From the NCBI GenBank assembly GCA_030710605.1, contig CP092882.1, forward strand, positions 14,816,062 through 14,880,061: a stretch of DNA of 64,000 nucleotides, read 5' to 3'. The notes under the pieces were generated by a model. The model was not told where the DNA came from and did no database searches. It saw only the letters and a program-made list of their open reading frames with translations. The position numbers were made by a program, and so were the translations under genes. Positions within the stretch are counted from its first letter, which is position 1, and each line of letters opens with the position of its first letter. Source of the DNA: Cordylochernes scorpioides (Eukaryota > Arthropoda > Arachnida > Pseudoscorpiones > Chernetidae). This document shows, piece after piece, positions 10,932-21,837 of the stretch.

Positions 10932-12920
10932 TCTACTTATATATTTGCCTTATTCTGTCTGTCTGTCTGAAGCTCACGGATAGAATGCGCGCCCATTGGC
11001 CGCCAGCAAACACGTGACCTCCTTGCCCGCCCCCCTCTAGACAACCCTGTTATCAGCTGTGTGTTACATCCACCTGTCTATACAGACCACCCTGTCTATA
11101 GCGGTCACCCTAGGCAACCCTGTTATCAGCTGTGTGATGCATACACCTGTCTAAACAGACCACCCTGTCTATAGCGACCACTCTAGACAACCCTGTTATC
11201 AGCTGTGTGATACATCCACCTGTCTATACAGACCACCCTGTCTATAGCGACCACTCTAGACAACCCTGTTATCAGCTGTGTGATACATCCACCTGTCTAT
11301 ACAGACCACCCTGTCTATAGCGTACACCCTAGACAACCCTGTTATCAGCTGTGTGATACATCCACCTGTCTATACAGACCACCCTGTCTATAGCGACCAC
11401 CCTAGACAACCCTGTTATCAGCTGTGTGATACATCCACCTGTCTATACAGACCACCCTGTCTATAGCGTACACCCTAGACAACCCTGTTATCAGCTGTGT
11501 GATACATCCACCTGTCTATACAGACCACCCTGTCTATAGCGACAACCCTGTTATCAGCTGTGTGATACATCCACCTGTCTATACAGACCACCCTGTCTAT
11601 AGCGACCACCCTAGACAACCCTGTTATCATCAGTGTGATACATCCACCTGTCTATACAGACCACCCTGTCTATAGCGACCACTCTAGACAACCCTGTTAT
11701 CAGCTGTGTGATACATCCACCTGTCTAAACAGACCACCCTGTCTATAGCGACCACTCTAGACAACCCTGTTATCAGCTGTGTGTTACATCCACCTGTCTA
11801 TACAGACCACCCTGTCTATAGCGTCCACCCTAGACAACCCTGTTATCAGCTGTGTGATACATCCACCTGTCTATACAGACCACCCTGTCTATAGCGACCA
11901 CCCTAGACAACCCTGTTATCAGCTGTGTGATACATCCACCTGTCTATACAGACCACCCTGTCTATAGCGGTCACTTTCGGCAACCCTGTTATCATCAGTG
12001 TGATACATCCACCTGTCTATACAGACCACCCTGTCTATAGCGGTCACTTTCGGCAACCCTGTTATCAGCTGTGTGATACATCCACCTGTCTAAACAGACC
12101 ACCCTGTCTATAGCGACCACTCTAGACAACCCTGTTATCAGGTGTGTGATACATCCACCTGTCTATACAGACCACCCTGTCTATAGCCACCACCCTAGAC
12201 AACCCTGTTATCAGCTGTGTGATACATCCACCTGTCTAAACAGACCACCCTGTCTATAGCGACCACCCTAGACAACCCTGTTATCAGCTGTGTGATACAT
12301 CCACCTGTCTATACAGACCACCCTGTCTATAGCGACCACCCTAGACAACCCTGTTATCATCAGTGTGATACATCCACCTGTCTATACAGACCACCCTGTC
12401 TATAGCGACCACCCTAGACAACCCTGTTATCATCAGTGTGATACATCCACCTGTCTATACAGACCACCCTGTCTATAGCGACCACTCTAGACAACCCTGT
12501 TATCGGCTGTGTGATACATCCACCTGTCTATACCGACCACCCTGTCTATAGCGACCACCCTAGACAACCCTGTTATCAGCTGTGTGATACATCCACCTGT
12601 CTATACAGACCACCCTGTCTATAGCGACCACCCTAGACAACCCTGTTATCAGATGTGTGATACATCCACCTGTCTAAACAGGCCACCCTGTCTATAGCGA
12701 CCACCCTAGACAACCCTGTTATCAGCTGTGTGATACATCCACCTGTCTATACAGACCACCCTGTCTATAGCGACCACCCTAGACAACCCTGTTATCAGCT
12801 GTGTGATACATCCACCCGTCTATACAGACCACCCTGTCAATAGCGACCACCCAAGACAACGTTTTTAAAATATATTCGCACTCGGGTAAACCCCGGGCGT
12901 TGCCCGGGCCTTTCGTCTAG
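10932..12920 (+). mobile_element. Non-autonomous Helitron with internal minisatellite
   Basis: Starts TCTACTTATATATTTG preceded by A and ends TCGTCTAG followed by T, the Helitron rule (5' TC, 3' CTRR, insertion between A and T). A GC hairpin CCCGGGCG-TT-GCCCGGG lies about 8 nt before the CTAG end, as Helitrons require. The interior is almost entirely a 73-bp minisatellite. No Rep/helicase is encoded, so it would depend on a partner in trans. Four other Helitron ends in the window share the 3' hairpin. Confidence 0.85.
11039..12860 (+). repeat. 73-bp minisatellite, 25 copies
   Basis: Consensus contains AACCCTGTTATCAGCTGTGT, TACATCCACCTGTCTATACA and GACCACCCTGTCTATAGCG. The AACCCTGTTATC motif recurs at exact 73-bp spacing, except one unit shortened by 10 bp (11482 to 11545). 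Divergence is low (variant bases such as TCATCAG for TCAGCTG, and GGTCACTTTCGG in adjacent units), which points to recent local duplication. A 62-aa ORF inside it is an artefact. Not a CRISPR: there are no unique spacers. Confidence 0.95.
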
Positions 12921-12989
12921 TAATATATAATCTGCTACAGTATAATTCAAAATAGGCGCATTGAAGCATGCTTCTATAAATTTGCGGTA

Positions 12990-13275
12990 GGATGTTATTG
13001 ATATACCAAAAGAGGCACCTCTCCCTTTAAAAATGCATTAAAACAATTCATTCAGTTTATGACCCCAGTACAGAACATAATGGTGGTATAAAGAGTCTGC
13101 CACAATACCAGTTTTGGCAAATTAAATACAGGTTGTTTGCTTTTGTCTGAATTTTCCAAAACTGGGGTTGTGGCGCTTTCTTTATCGCCACCATTACGTT
13201 TAGTACGGGAGTGATGAACAAAACGCATCGTTTTAATGCATTTTTAAAGGGAGAGGTGCCACCTTTGGTATATGA
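12990..13275. repeat. Palindromic Penelope-like terminal repeat
   Basis: Left arm ACCAAAAGAGGCACCTCTCC and TTTAAAAATGCATTAAAAC; right arm the complement at about 13222-13272. Inner arms CCACAATACCAGTTTTGGCA and CCAAAACTGGGGTTGTGG also pair. The same pieces occur singly around the hammerhead at 13944 and at 48305-48420. Confidence 0.6.
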
Positions 13276-13379
13276 ATATTATCTTTTCGCAACTTTGTTG
13301 TATTTTAACCTGAAAATCGGACATTGCCACTTCACCAGCTGTTCAACCTGTTTGGTAAATCCGATCAATTTCATTACCT

Positions 13380-13420
13380 CTCTCGTAGGATGTTATGAAA
13401 TCGAAGCCGTCCCTGTACTA
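13380..13420 (+). repeat. Hammerhead-bearing tail, truncated at the core
   Basis: Reads GGATGTTATGAAATCGAAGC and CCCTGTACT exactly as before the ribozyme at 13944, then diverges immediately after the stem I strand. The catalytic core is missing. Confidence 0.5.
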
Positions 13421-13943
13421 GATTTCTTTACCATTCGTTCTTTTCATCTGAGCTCGAGTTTTCTATCTCCTAGGCTCTAGCACTTCTATCTTCTTACGCT
13501 ACTAATCCCCGCACCGGCCATTCCGCTGTGCTTTTTATACCATACTTTGCTTTCGCAAAGTCTCACCCGATTGGTTCTCTTTGTCACGTGATCTGCGGAT
13601 GATTTTAATACAAATGATTATGAAAATTAATTAGTTTTTGCACTTATTGTGTACACACAGGTTGTTGGATTTTTGTCTTAATTTGTCAAAACTGATGTTG
13701 TGGCTTATTCTTTATAACAACTTTCAAATTTTTAACTGGACTTATATGCATAATTCATTTTTCAATTGCATATTTAAAAGGGAGAAGCACAACTTTCAAA
13801 TACATGAATACTATCCTCGTGCCAATTTATGTTATAGTCTAACTTGTAAATCAGACCTACAAGTTTACTAACTTAACAGTTTTTTGGTAAATTTTACATA
13901 TTTCCTAACTCCTCTCGTAGGATGTTATGAAATCAAAGCCGCC

Positions 13944-13986
13944 CCTGTACTGATGAGGGCCATAGCCTGAAACCATGGTATACAGG
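13944..13986 (+). ncRNA. Type I hammerhead ribozyme, all core elements present
   Basis: Stem I CCTGTA pairs perfectly with TACAGG. Then come core CTGATGA, stem II GGGC/GCCT (one G-U pair) with loop CATA, core GAAA, and stem III ACC/GGT with a 2-nt loop. The cleavage triplet is GTA, with cleavage expected after 13980. These are all the conserved hammerhead features in type I topology with the short stem III known from Penelope-like elements and animal retrozymes. Its role there is to process the retroelement RNA. A degraded copy is at 58286-58328 in the same flanking text. Confidence 0.85.
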
Positions 13987-14634
13987 TTGTTGGTTTTATA
14001 TCTGAATTTACCAAAACTGATGGTGTGGCTCTTTCTTTAGAGAAAGAGAGAAAATAGAGGTGGGCTCCTGGTGTTTGAATCGCCAACTATATACCCGTTC
14101 TCTTTCTTTATCTTTCCACCTTTACATTTTATATACTTGAGTACCATTGTGCAAGGAATAGTTACCAAGTAATTCTTAAGAACAAATAGGCTGTTTGGTT
14201 AAATCTTCGAACAGTTCAATATAAAAAGGAATACGCTATATCTATCAAACTATTATTCTTATTTTAAAAAAGACCCATCTTCAAATGCATTTTTAAATGG
14301 ATAGATGCCTCTTTTTTTGTACATTATTTACCTATATAAATAGAAGTAGCTGTTCTCGTTTTAAGAAAATACTTAAAATACTTTAAATCAGCATTGGTGA
14401 GAGCAATGAAAGAAATACCTTTAGAAAAGGTGCGTGCCGCCATAGATCAGTGGCCCGAACGTTTGAGATCCTGTGTCAAAAATAATGGAGGATATTTTGA
14501 ATGATTGTATATATTTAAAATCTATATGTCCTATTGACTAATAAAATATGTATTTATATTCCATTAGTTTTTGTTCTTAATCATTTAATTTATAAAATTG
14601 TTTGTAACAGAATTTATGGCTAGACTGTGTATAT

Positions 14635-14832
14635 CTTTATATTATCAAAAGAACAAAATCATGAGACAAGGGTTTTTTTTTTAAGTTTTTTTTTATTTAG
14701 CCTAGCTTTCGAACATTTCTCCCTTCTACATTTTTACTCTTGCAGAAAGGAAGAAATGTTCGAAAAAGCTAAGTAAAAAATCTTATAAGAAACTTTTCGC
14801 TACTTCATTTTGTTCTTTTGATAATTTGCTGC
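14635..14832. repeat. Inverted repeat carrying a CGAAA-type tail
   Basis: TATCAAAAGAACAAAAT and ATTTTGTTCTTTTGATA form the outer arms; inner arms are GCTTTCGAACATTTCT and AGAAATGTTCGAAAAAGC. The inner motif resembles the hairpin-CGAAAGC signature at other Penelope-like tails. Confidence 0.55.
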
Positions 14833-14842
14833 TTCAGGTGAT

Positions 14843-14870
14843 TTTATTCAACTTAAAATATATCTTTATT
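14843..14870 (-). promoter_or_regulatory. Two poly(A) signals (AATAAA) downstream of the candidate exon
   Basis: AATAAA hexamers on the minus strand at 14870-14865 and 14848-14843, 67 and 89 nt after the stop codon at 14937. The position is right for a 3' UTR, but the region is AT-rich, so chance is possible. Confidence 0.4.
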
Positions 14871-14936
14871 ACCATTGATAATTTCCTGAATCTTTGAAAT
14901 GAAGCTCAAATTGAAAGAAGTTGATCGTGAAGTTGT

Positions 14937-15443
14937 TCAGGGTGAATAGAACGTATGATGTTTGATACAATGACATCTTGGATAGGATAGATCCATTTGT
15001 ATGGAAGGACATCTGTCAAATTTAGGAGGATCCTGGCAATCTTGCCGATTTTTGACCGATTTTTTCTTGATTAGAGGAATTCTAGGAGTAAAATCTGATT
15101 GGTAAACTGACACGGGTGTCTTTTCACAGGAAATTTTCGGCAATTTCTTATAGACTTCGAGATGTGGTGGAATCCTGGGGAGTCTTCGGCAATTCCAGAG
15201 TTGGGATTGAGCCATCATACTTTGTGTTTCAGTCAATCCAGTCTTCTGATAGTTTGAATCATCTCCTAAACGGAGGTAGGTTGACCGAGTGAGGGACATG
15301 TTCTCTGGAAGGGAGATGTCATAATCCATTGGATACGATTGTATACGATTTTCCCAACCACTGACCATTATCCCTGGTTGATACCGTAATGGCTGATGAG
15401 GGGATAGGCAATTTTCCCAATTGGGATTAGAAGGGAATTCCAT
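14937..15443 (-). CDS. Candidate terminal exon, uncharacterised protein
   Basis: Open for 168 codons from the first ATG (15443) and for 185 codons from the upstream stop at 15494. I give the ATG reading MEFPSNPNWENCLSPHQPL; a splice acceptor upstream is equally possible because the frame stays open. Composition is unlike the low-complexity ORFs around it: rich in Pro, Tyr, Ser, Cys and Trp, with mixed charges, no signal peptide, no membrane segment and a Cys/His-containing C-terminus (CHCIKHHTFYSP). Short proline/tyrosine-rich segments recall small axonemal or sperm proteins, but I do not recognise a family. Two AATAAA signals follow. Upstream is a degenerate tandem repeat that may be intronic or the 5' part of a mobile element. 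It could also be a relic of an unknown transposon. Confidence 0.4.
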   Translation of the reverse strand: MEFPSNPNWENCLSPHQPLRYQPGIMVSGWENRIQSYPMDYDISLPENMSLTRSTYLRLGDDSNYQKTGLTETQSMMAQSQLWNCRRLPRIPPHLEVYKKLPKISCEKTPVSVYQSDFTPRIPLIKKKSVKNRQDCQDPPKFDRCPSIQMDLSYPRCHCIKHHTFYSP

Positions 15444-15494
15444 TGGTAAATCTTTTGATTCAACCAAATGAGTTACGCGTGCTCTTACTCTTTA

Positions 15495-16020
15495 TGCACG
15501 TTCTTTGACCATTTAAAACTATTTCAATAAAATAATATCTTGTTTCAATATCAAAGTGTAAATCTATTTTGGGACTTTTTGTCCAATTTTTCTGAAAACT
15601 TTCCAGAACAATTGTTTTAAACGTGTTTTGAGCACGTTTTTTTTAACCACTTTAAACCATTTAAATAAAATAATTCCTTGTTTTAATATCAAGGTAAAAT
15701 TTTGGGACATTTTGTCCAATTTTGCTGAACAATTGTTTTAAATGTGTTTTAAGCACGTTTTTAGCCACTTTGAACTATTTCAATGAAATAATCTCTTATT
15801 TCAATATCAAGGTGTAAAATCTATTTTGGGACATTTTGTCCAATTTTGCTGAACAATTGTTTTAAACGTGTTTTAAGCACGTTCTTTAGCCACTTTAAAC
15901 TATTTCAATAAAATAATCTCTTATTTCAATATCAAAGTGTAAAATCTATTCCGAGACTTTTTGTCCAATTTTGCTTAAGCCTTTCCAGAACAATTGTTTC
16001 AAACTTGAGCATTTTATGTA
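15495..16020. repeat. Tandem repeat, about 120-140 bp unit, four to five copies
   Basis: Units share CACTTTAAACTATTTCAATA, TTTGGGACATTTTGTCCAAT and GAACAATTGTTTTAAACGTG. A diverged further unit lies at 16450-16515. It abuts the candidate exon on its 5' side. Minus-strand translation gives short coding-like pieces (KTIV..., NWTKSPKID) but no sustained frame. Confidence 0.7.
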
Positions 16021-16332
16021 GAATGTATTTATTTATACCGGTGAAACGCTTCAAATATTCAAGTTCTAAATAGTCTGATATTTTCACCTTCACTTTAAAC
16101 TATACAAATATAGGACATTAAAAAGGTGAATACATATTTTTATCCACATTTTTATTAGCTTTTGGAATCTCCTACATATCAAAAATCTCAACTCAATAAC
16201 CATTCTTCCAAAGATCAAAGAAACGCCAAAAACGTCCTCGTTCTGTTGGCTCAAAAAACCTGATATTGAACCATTTTCGAGAAGAAAACCAACTTCAAGT
16301 TGTGGTTTAAATAGCTAAATAGAGAAAGCTAA

Positions 16333-16521
16333 TTATGAACGTCTAATCCCATTATAAGAGCTTTGTTTAAAAAAGGACCAGGAAGCTGCCAAAAGCCCTG
16401 GTTCATCGTTAAAGCTGTCAACAACTATGTACATTGTAAACCTATCAACAGTATCTATTGTGGGACTTTTTGTCTGATTCTGTTGGCGTCTTTCCAGAAC
16501 AATTGTTTTAAACTCTAGCAC
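16333..16521 (-). pseudogene. Coding-like relic related to the tandem unit
   Basis: A 62-codon frame reads KTIVLERRQQNQTKSPTID and then SFNDEPGLLAASWSFFKQSS. The first half matches the translated 15.5-16.0 kb units, so it may be the parent of the array. Family not recognised; probably a dead transposon or exon fragment. Confidence 0.25.
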
Positions 16522-16688
16522 CTTTTGTGCATATAGCGTTTTATTTATTTGTTGAAACTTTAAACATATTCAAAATCTAGAATATCAACTTGAGTTTATT
16601 TATTTGACATATCGGATGCGATATCCCAGCTTGGGATACTTGCGCCTAAATACATTTTAGCAGCTTATATACAATTCATTATATATAC

Positions 16689-16862
16689 CGGTTCAAAATC
16701 ACTTTATTAGGTACCGCTCAACAAGAGCAACCTAGTTTATGATAATTGAAACAGTGAATAATATGTGAAGTTCACATATTAGACAAAATGTTAACGCGGG
16801 ATTCAATCCCAGTTCATGACTGTCGGGAATCGAGGGTTTTACCTACTCGTCCACCGACTTTT
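16689..16862 (-). mobile_element. SINE B, tRNA-derived, with target duplication
   Basis: On the minus strand the head reads GTCGGTGGACGAGTAGGTAA and a B-box-like GGGATTGAATCCC. The body is then shared with 43768-43957, ending GAACCGGT. Flanked by ATTATATATAC at 16678-16688 and 16863-16873 (11 bp). About 174 bp. Not transcribed from an intact tRNA: the cloverleaf is degenerate. Confidence 0.75.
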
Positions 16863-17389
16863 ATTATATATACAATTCAATTAACAAGACTAAAAACAAA
16901 ATTAAAACTGAAATGCTGGTTTTCTCAAATAGAAAAAGTCTGAAATGAATTTACAAAAGTTGAGTGATATATATATATGTAGTAAAACACATAGTCAATC
17001 TACACTAGAGATTGTCATGTACCACAAAATATAAAATGAATAAAGTTCCACAAATGTATATACACTTCAACACGCCATCTTTGTGGCAATCATGTAATCA
17101 AATAAGATATCAACATTTAAAGACAGTCATATATTGAGTGAAGAGATCAAATATTTAGTGAAACATTAAAACTTGCCAATCAGTTGCTTTATATTAAATC
17201 ATATTGAGTTCGAAATTATTGAAAATCGTTTCCCGCCGCTTTTATTCCGACTCAAAAAATTAATTTTTCAATGGAGAAAGCTGAAATGGTTATTCATATT
17301 TTTAATGCATTCTGATAAAAGCTTTTAAAATATTTTATTTAGTAATTATTCAACATTTTCAGTAATTAATTATATGAAAATGTTTTTCT

Positions 17390-17538
17390 TGCTTCCCTCT
17401 TTCTCTTTCTTGTTTTTTTTTCTTTTTCTTCTGCTTATATCGTTGTTTCCTTTGTCTCACTGCTTTGTTCTTATGCATACCTCTGGTGAATCCTGTATAG
17501 GGTCAGTGACCCTAAATAAAGGCTTTTTGTTGTTGTAA
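17390..17538 (+). mobile_element. LINE 3' tail with hairpin and AATAAAG
   Basis: Pyrimidine-rich 3' UTR, then CTCTGGTGAATCCTGTATA, the perfect hairpin AGGGTC-AG-TGACCCT, AATAAAGGC and TTGTTG. A closely similar copy is at 24275-24482 with a longer (TTG)n. No ORF remains. Confidence 0.7.
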
Positions 17539-17539
17539 T

Positions 17540-17650
17540 TATATGAAAATTCGGAACTATTATAGACGCGTATGATTCATTTAAAAATTAAACAATTTCT
17601 ACTGAGTTTCGAATTTTCATAACAGATGGTGCCCTAATGCATCATAATTA
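17540..17650. mobile_element. Short T1 foldback MITE
   Basis: Contains ACTATTATAGACGCGTATGA at the left and TTTCGAATTTTCATAACAGA then CTAATGCATCATAA at the right, with the shared core almost entirely deleted. Confidence 0.6.
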
Positions 17651-17689
17651 ATTATATGTAAATTTTCAAAAATTTATATTTACATATAC

Positions 17690-17859
17690 AGTTAAACCTG
17701 TCTATAACGCCCCCTCTTGGGACTCACCAAAATAAGGTGCTATAGAGAGGGGGTGACAGGTCACTTTTAATATAAATCGCATCGTACTACGTATTTAAAA
17801 TCGGGCGCTATAGAGAGGGAGGCGTTATTTAGAGGGGATGGTATAGACAGATTTAACCG
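17690..17859. mobile_element. Tigger-like MITE, TA-flanked
   Basis: Ends CAGTTAAACCTGTCTATA and TATAGACAGATTTAACCG, flanked by TA, 170 bp. The interior has more partial inversions (GCTATAGAGAGGG). No coding capacity. Confidence 0.8.
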
Positions 17860-17979
17860 TATATTATATCAGATTTATGTTTAGAAATAAATATGATGTT
17901 ATTTTAAAACTAAGCATACATTCTCTATTATAATCATTCTTAAACCAGCCATTTTTAATTGCTTAAAAGAAATAGGAAT

Positions 17980-18135
17980 GATCCGAAAGGTAGGAAATTG
18001 GGTGCTGTATGAACTGAAGCCAAGAGACGTCGAACGCCGTTTTTTTTCACGTGTGAATAACGACTCCAGCGTCAAAGAAGAAAGGGGTTTTGCATCGAAT
18101 TGTAACTGGCGATGAAAAGTGGGTCCATTACGATA
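17980..18135 (+). pseudogene. Mariner transposase fragment, frameshifted
   Basis: The first frame reads IRKVGNWVLYELKPRDVERR; after a frameshift in the GGGGTTTT run the next frame reads VLHRIVTGDEKWVHYD. VTGDEKW carries the first catalytic Asp of the mariner DD34D triad, and WVxxELxPxxxxRR is the usual preceding motif. Only about 50 codons survive and the second and third Asp are absent. No TIRs are identified around it. Confidence 0.8.
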
Positions 18136-18289
18136 TTATGATTTACGAATTTGGTTCTCCTTGTTTCAGTTTTAGACATTTCTACCCCATGTCAATTACC
18201 TTAAGGACCATTTTGTTGTGATAAATACAGATTTAACATCATTGTGACCACACCACTATTATGCTACACCGAGAAAGCTCAAGTATAGG

Positions 18290-19345
18290 TTACTCAAGTT
18301 TCTACCTTCGCTGGTGACACCGCCTGGTGCCGTTAGTCCATCAGCTGGGAGAGAGTCCGTGTAGCTCCGCCCATCTAACATAGAGATACCTTCCCACCAG
18401 AACTATACTATAAACACTATAGAACTTATAGAGATGGTAAAATAACTTTCCTCTGTTATTGCACAATTGCTTTAAGTCACCACAAAATATTTTTTAAATA
18501 TTTAAAAATATCATTTTCAAGTTATGAAACATGTCTAAATATATATATAAAGGGAGTGGATTATTGAATTATTTAAATCCAAAAAAATAGTTGATACCGC
18601 GTGAAGACCAAGTTATAAAGAAAGGACTCGGTGACCTAAGGAGGGAACTTAAAGAACGACAATTACCTAAATGTTAACTAGACACGGTGAGGGCTCCACG
18701 TGATATCTAGATACATAACACAGAGGGGGTTAGAGGTAGACTATACACACCGTCATGTATTGCTACACACCCCTGAACCCAACTTCCCAATTCCGACAAC
18801 TCGATGAACTCGTTGAGTTCACTATTGGACAACAAAGAGAAATGGAGCGGACTAGAGACCGAAGACAGAACTGCTGACACTGCCAACGCTGAAAGCCGGA
18901 CTTAACGTCACACGCGAGGCCTCCCATTGGAGTTTTGCGCCAGAACCAGCAGACTAGTAATCAGTACCTAGTCCTGGGTCTGTGGAGCGAGCCAAGCTGC
19001 CGGAGGAGAAGTTGAGTACCAATCCACGTTATGTGACACAGGGTTAAAGTAGTGGGTCCTCCCGCCCAACGTGGAGTGGTAAATGACCACAGCCCCTGCT
19101 GTGACCATCACAGGAGTGTAAGCGCTAAAAACCGCCCCGCTGTCAATAGCTACTGTCTAACACTAGCTAGATCCTGTAACAACGCCGTTAGTAGAGCTGG
19201 AACACAGGGAAGTCACGGCTCTCCATCTGGAATATCTGTTACACACAGCAGCCTAGAATTCAGACTTTATGGTCAACAGATTGCTATTGTCACCGAGTCC
19301 CTTTTTTATCCTTGGCATTCAAGCGGTTTATAAGTTTTTATTATA
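18290..19345. other. Unassigned, relatively GC-rich block
   Basis: Distinctly richer in G+C than its surroundings, with no similarity to other repeats in the window. GCCCAACGTGGAG at about 19066 loosely recalls LTR-retrotransposon primer-binding sites, but no paired LTRs were found. The 93-aa plus-strand ORF at 19052-19333 shows no motif I recognise. It may be a dead retroelement or a non-coding transcript. Confidence 0.3.
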
Positions 19346-21175
19346 TCTCATTCTTGTTTATTTGAATTATAAAAGTTCAATGTTCAAAAGATGAGTTTCT
19401 ATAAAAAGAACACATCATAATTTCGTTACAACCAACCAATTCGTGGAACAGCTCTAACCAGCAACCCAAGACACCAGATTCATCCTCAGAAAAACCTAAA
19501 ACCTTCAGATTCAATTCATATTTCTTCAAGTCATTTAATAAACTACGCCAGGTATAGATTTTAAAATGTAAAACGGTTTTTTATTTTTTATTTTATTTAT
19601 TGTTACAAAAGCACGAAGTCCAAAGGACTATTGTGCTGTGCTAGTATTATTTACATATATATGATTAAATATTTACACGTTGGATTAGTAGTGTTTTATA
19701 AATTATATTATTTTTATAATATATAATATATTTGTGTCTGAAACCACTATATTTCTTTAAAAAGTAACTGGATAGGTTGTGAATATATAATGTCAGTGAT
19801 TGTCAGGTGATCATAGGAATTCTTACCTGCTTTCTTCAACATATATTGGTATATATTCAAATCAATAATGAAATTTGTAATATTTTTCCTGAAATATATT
19901 TGTATTATTTCTTTCTTTCTTCAAAATTTGCGCCAGTATTTTCTCGCCATCAATAAATATTGAATTAAATCAAAATTTGTATCATAATTCCTTATATCTT
20001 TTCTAATTTTCAAAGGAATATTTTTATTATTGTTCTTATTATATGTTTTATTTTTTCGTTAATTATATTTTGTTCAATGAGTTCATAGATATACAGAAGG
20101 TGAATTAATTGCTTTTGTGTCAAGTGTTGTTATTGCAATTTGACTCTTCCCACACATGGTCAAATTTTAATAAAAATATTACGATATATCAATGAATATT
20201 TTTTCTTCAAATTATTAAAATATGAATTATGATTTTAAAAAAATATTTTTCTTTCATTTACTAAGTAAAAATTTAAAATATTAATTTTATTAGTGATATA
20301 TATATATTTTATAGAAATATAATTAAGGGTAAGGGTCTCTCATATATTTATAATAGTAAAGTAGATTTTTTTCTCACTCTAAAATTTAATTTACTCCATT
20401 GTTATAATCAAAATATATATCACACATATTTTTATTTAAAATAAAATAATTCACAAATAAGTATAGCATTTAAATTGTTTTTTAATAAAAAAATCTCATT
20501 TTAATATTAAGAAGCATGAAATTATTTATCAAAAGAATAGCTATACCTTAGATTTTCTACCATTTATATGTTCACTTTCTTAAAATAGCTGACAACATAA
20601 TTTTTGATATTATGATATTTAAAAAAAATATATTTATTCATACACATTTGTTTCATAAATAATAATAATATAAAACTTATAGATGATTTCTGTGATGATC
20701 CAATTTTTAATAAGGTGAAGAAATAATAATATTTTGTTGAGGAGGGAACCTACGCTTAAGTAAACATATATTTTGGAAGAATATCTTCATATCATTTAAA
20801 ACTGCTATCATTAGACCGTACTGTGGATTGTGGCATTTCAAGTTATAAGCATGAAATATTCTCTTTTAAAGTAAAGAACCACCACACACACATATATATC
20901 GAAAATTTCTATTTGAAAACATATGAAATATATATATTTTACAAAAGGAGAGAGATATAGTATCTCTACATATAAAAGTTAAACACAGGATGTTATATAG
21001 TATAGGGAAACCAGTTTTAAAATATATAAATGTTATGTGGTGAGATAACCAATATGTTGTTAAATTACCTCCAAGTTGGATTAAGTCAGGTCAAATTAGG
21101 TTAGATGTTTGGTTAGCATATCTATCTAGTGTTGTGTTCACTAAGTGATTACATTGAATGTAAAACTGTGGTGTC
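19346..21175. other. AT-rich stretch without recognised features
   Basis: Extremely AT-rich with many short TA and A/T runs. The 19590-19660 text (AGCACGAAGTCCAAAGGACT) may be a short retroposon tail. I see no gene or RNA. Confidence 0.5.
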
Positions 21176-21179
21176 TGGT

Positions 21180-21329
21180 GTGTGAGAAATAACGATTATT
21201 TCTATCCTCAGGGATGAGGTATGAAAGGATGAATTGTGAAGAGTAATGATAAACGGAAAAATAAAGTGTCCAGGGATGGGAATCGAACCCACAGTGTTCC
21301 GCTTACCGGGCAGATGCCATGTCCACTAA
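21180..21329 (-). mobile_element. SINE C, tRNA-derived, copy 1
   Basis: On the minus strand a tRNA-like head (GGCATCTGCCCGGTAAGCGG and B box GTGGGTTCGATTCCC ending CCCTGGACA) is followed by a body containing TTTTTCCGTTTATCATT. The same head plus body is at 38840-38995, and the body alone at 63525-63710. The 5' acceptor strand does not pair here. Confidence 0.65.
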
Positions 21330-21336
21330 AAAAAAG

Positions 21337-21399
21337 TGGAGATGCCGGGGATCGAACTCGGGACCTTTCACATGCAAAGCGGATGCTCTACCACTGAGC
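21337..21399 (-). pseudogene. tRNA-Ala(TGC) pseudogene
   Basis: Minus strand reads GCTCAGTGGTAGAGCATCCG, anticodon arm CTTTGCATG (anticodon TGC), then GAGTTCGATCCCCGGC and 3' acceptor strand CATCTCCA, followed by a T run. The A and B boxes are good, but the 5' acceptor strand is missing (no GGAGATG equivalent), so the cloverleaf cannot close. Its 3' end abuts SINE C through the T run. Confidence 0.7.
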
Positions 21400-21837
21400 A
21401 TGTGTCTGTTGTGACGTGTGAGATATTGACGTTGTTACTCACGTGTTCCATATGGAGGGAGGTCCGACAGTTAGACCGTGGTTGTCCAGTGGTGTGGAAT
21501 GGATCAATCCTGTAGGTCTTCAATATCAGGAGGTCCTAGATGTGAGGATTCATTCATCGTGCATCCTAGATAGGTCCTCAGAGTCCAGCGGAATTGAGTG
21601 AGTCTTTGGTCATCAGGTCCAGATCGGGGATCATCGAAGGCAATAATGGTTGTAGGTATACAGACTTGATTGTAGTAAGATTGTAAGCAGCGGAAGTGTG
21701 AGTTAAGAACAAGAATGAATAAGCGTCTAAATAAAAGATTAAATTTCTTCATTCGAAGTGTCAATATGAATTAGGAAGAAAACGGCAAACAACGAAATAA
21801 GAAAGAGAGCTAGACCTCTACATTATATAAAAAGGAA

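Noticed and set aside
11039..12860. CRISPR-like array of regular repeats
   Set aside because: The whole 73-bp unit repeats with no unique spacers, in a eukaryotic Helitron.
19052..19333. 93-aa ORF as an LTR-retrotransposon gag start
   Set aside because: No LTR pair, no zinc knuckle and no protease or RT downstream.
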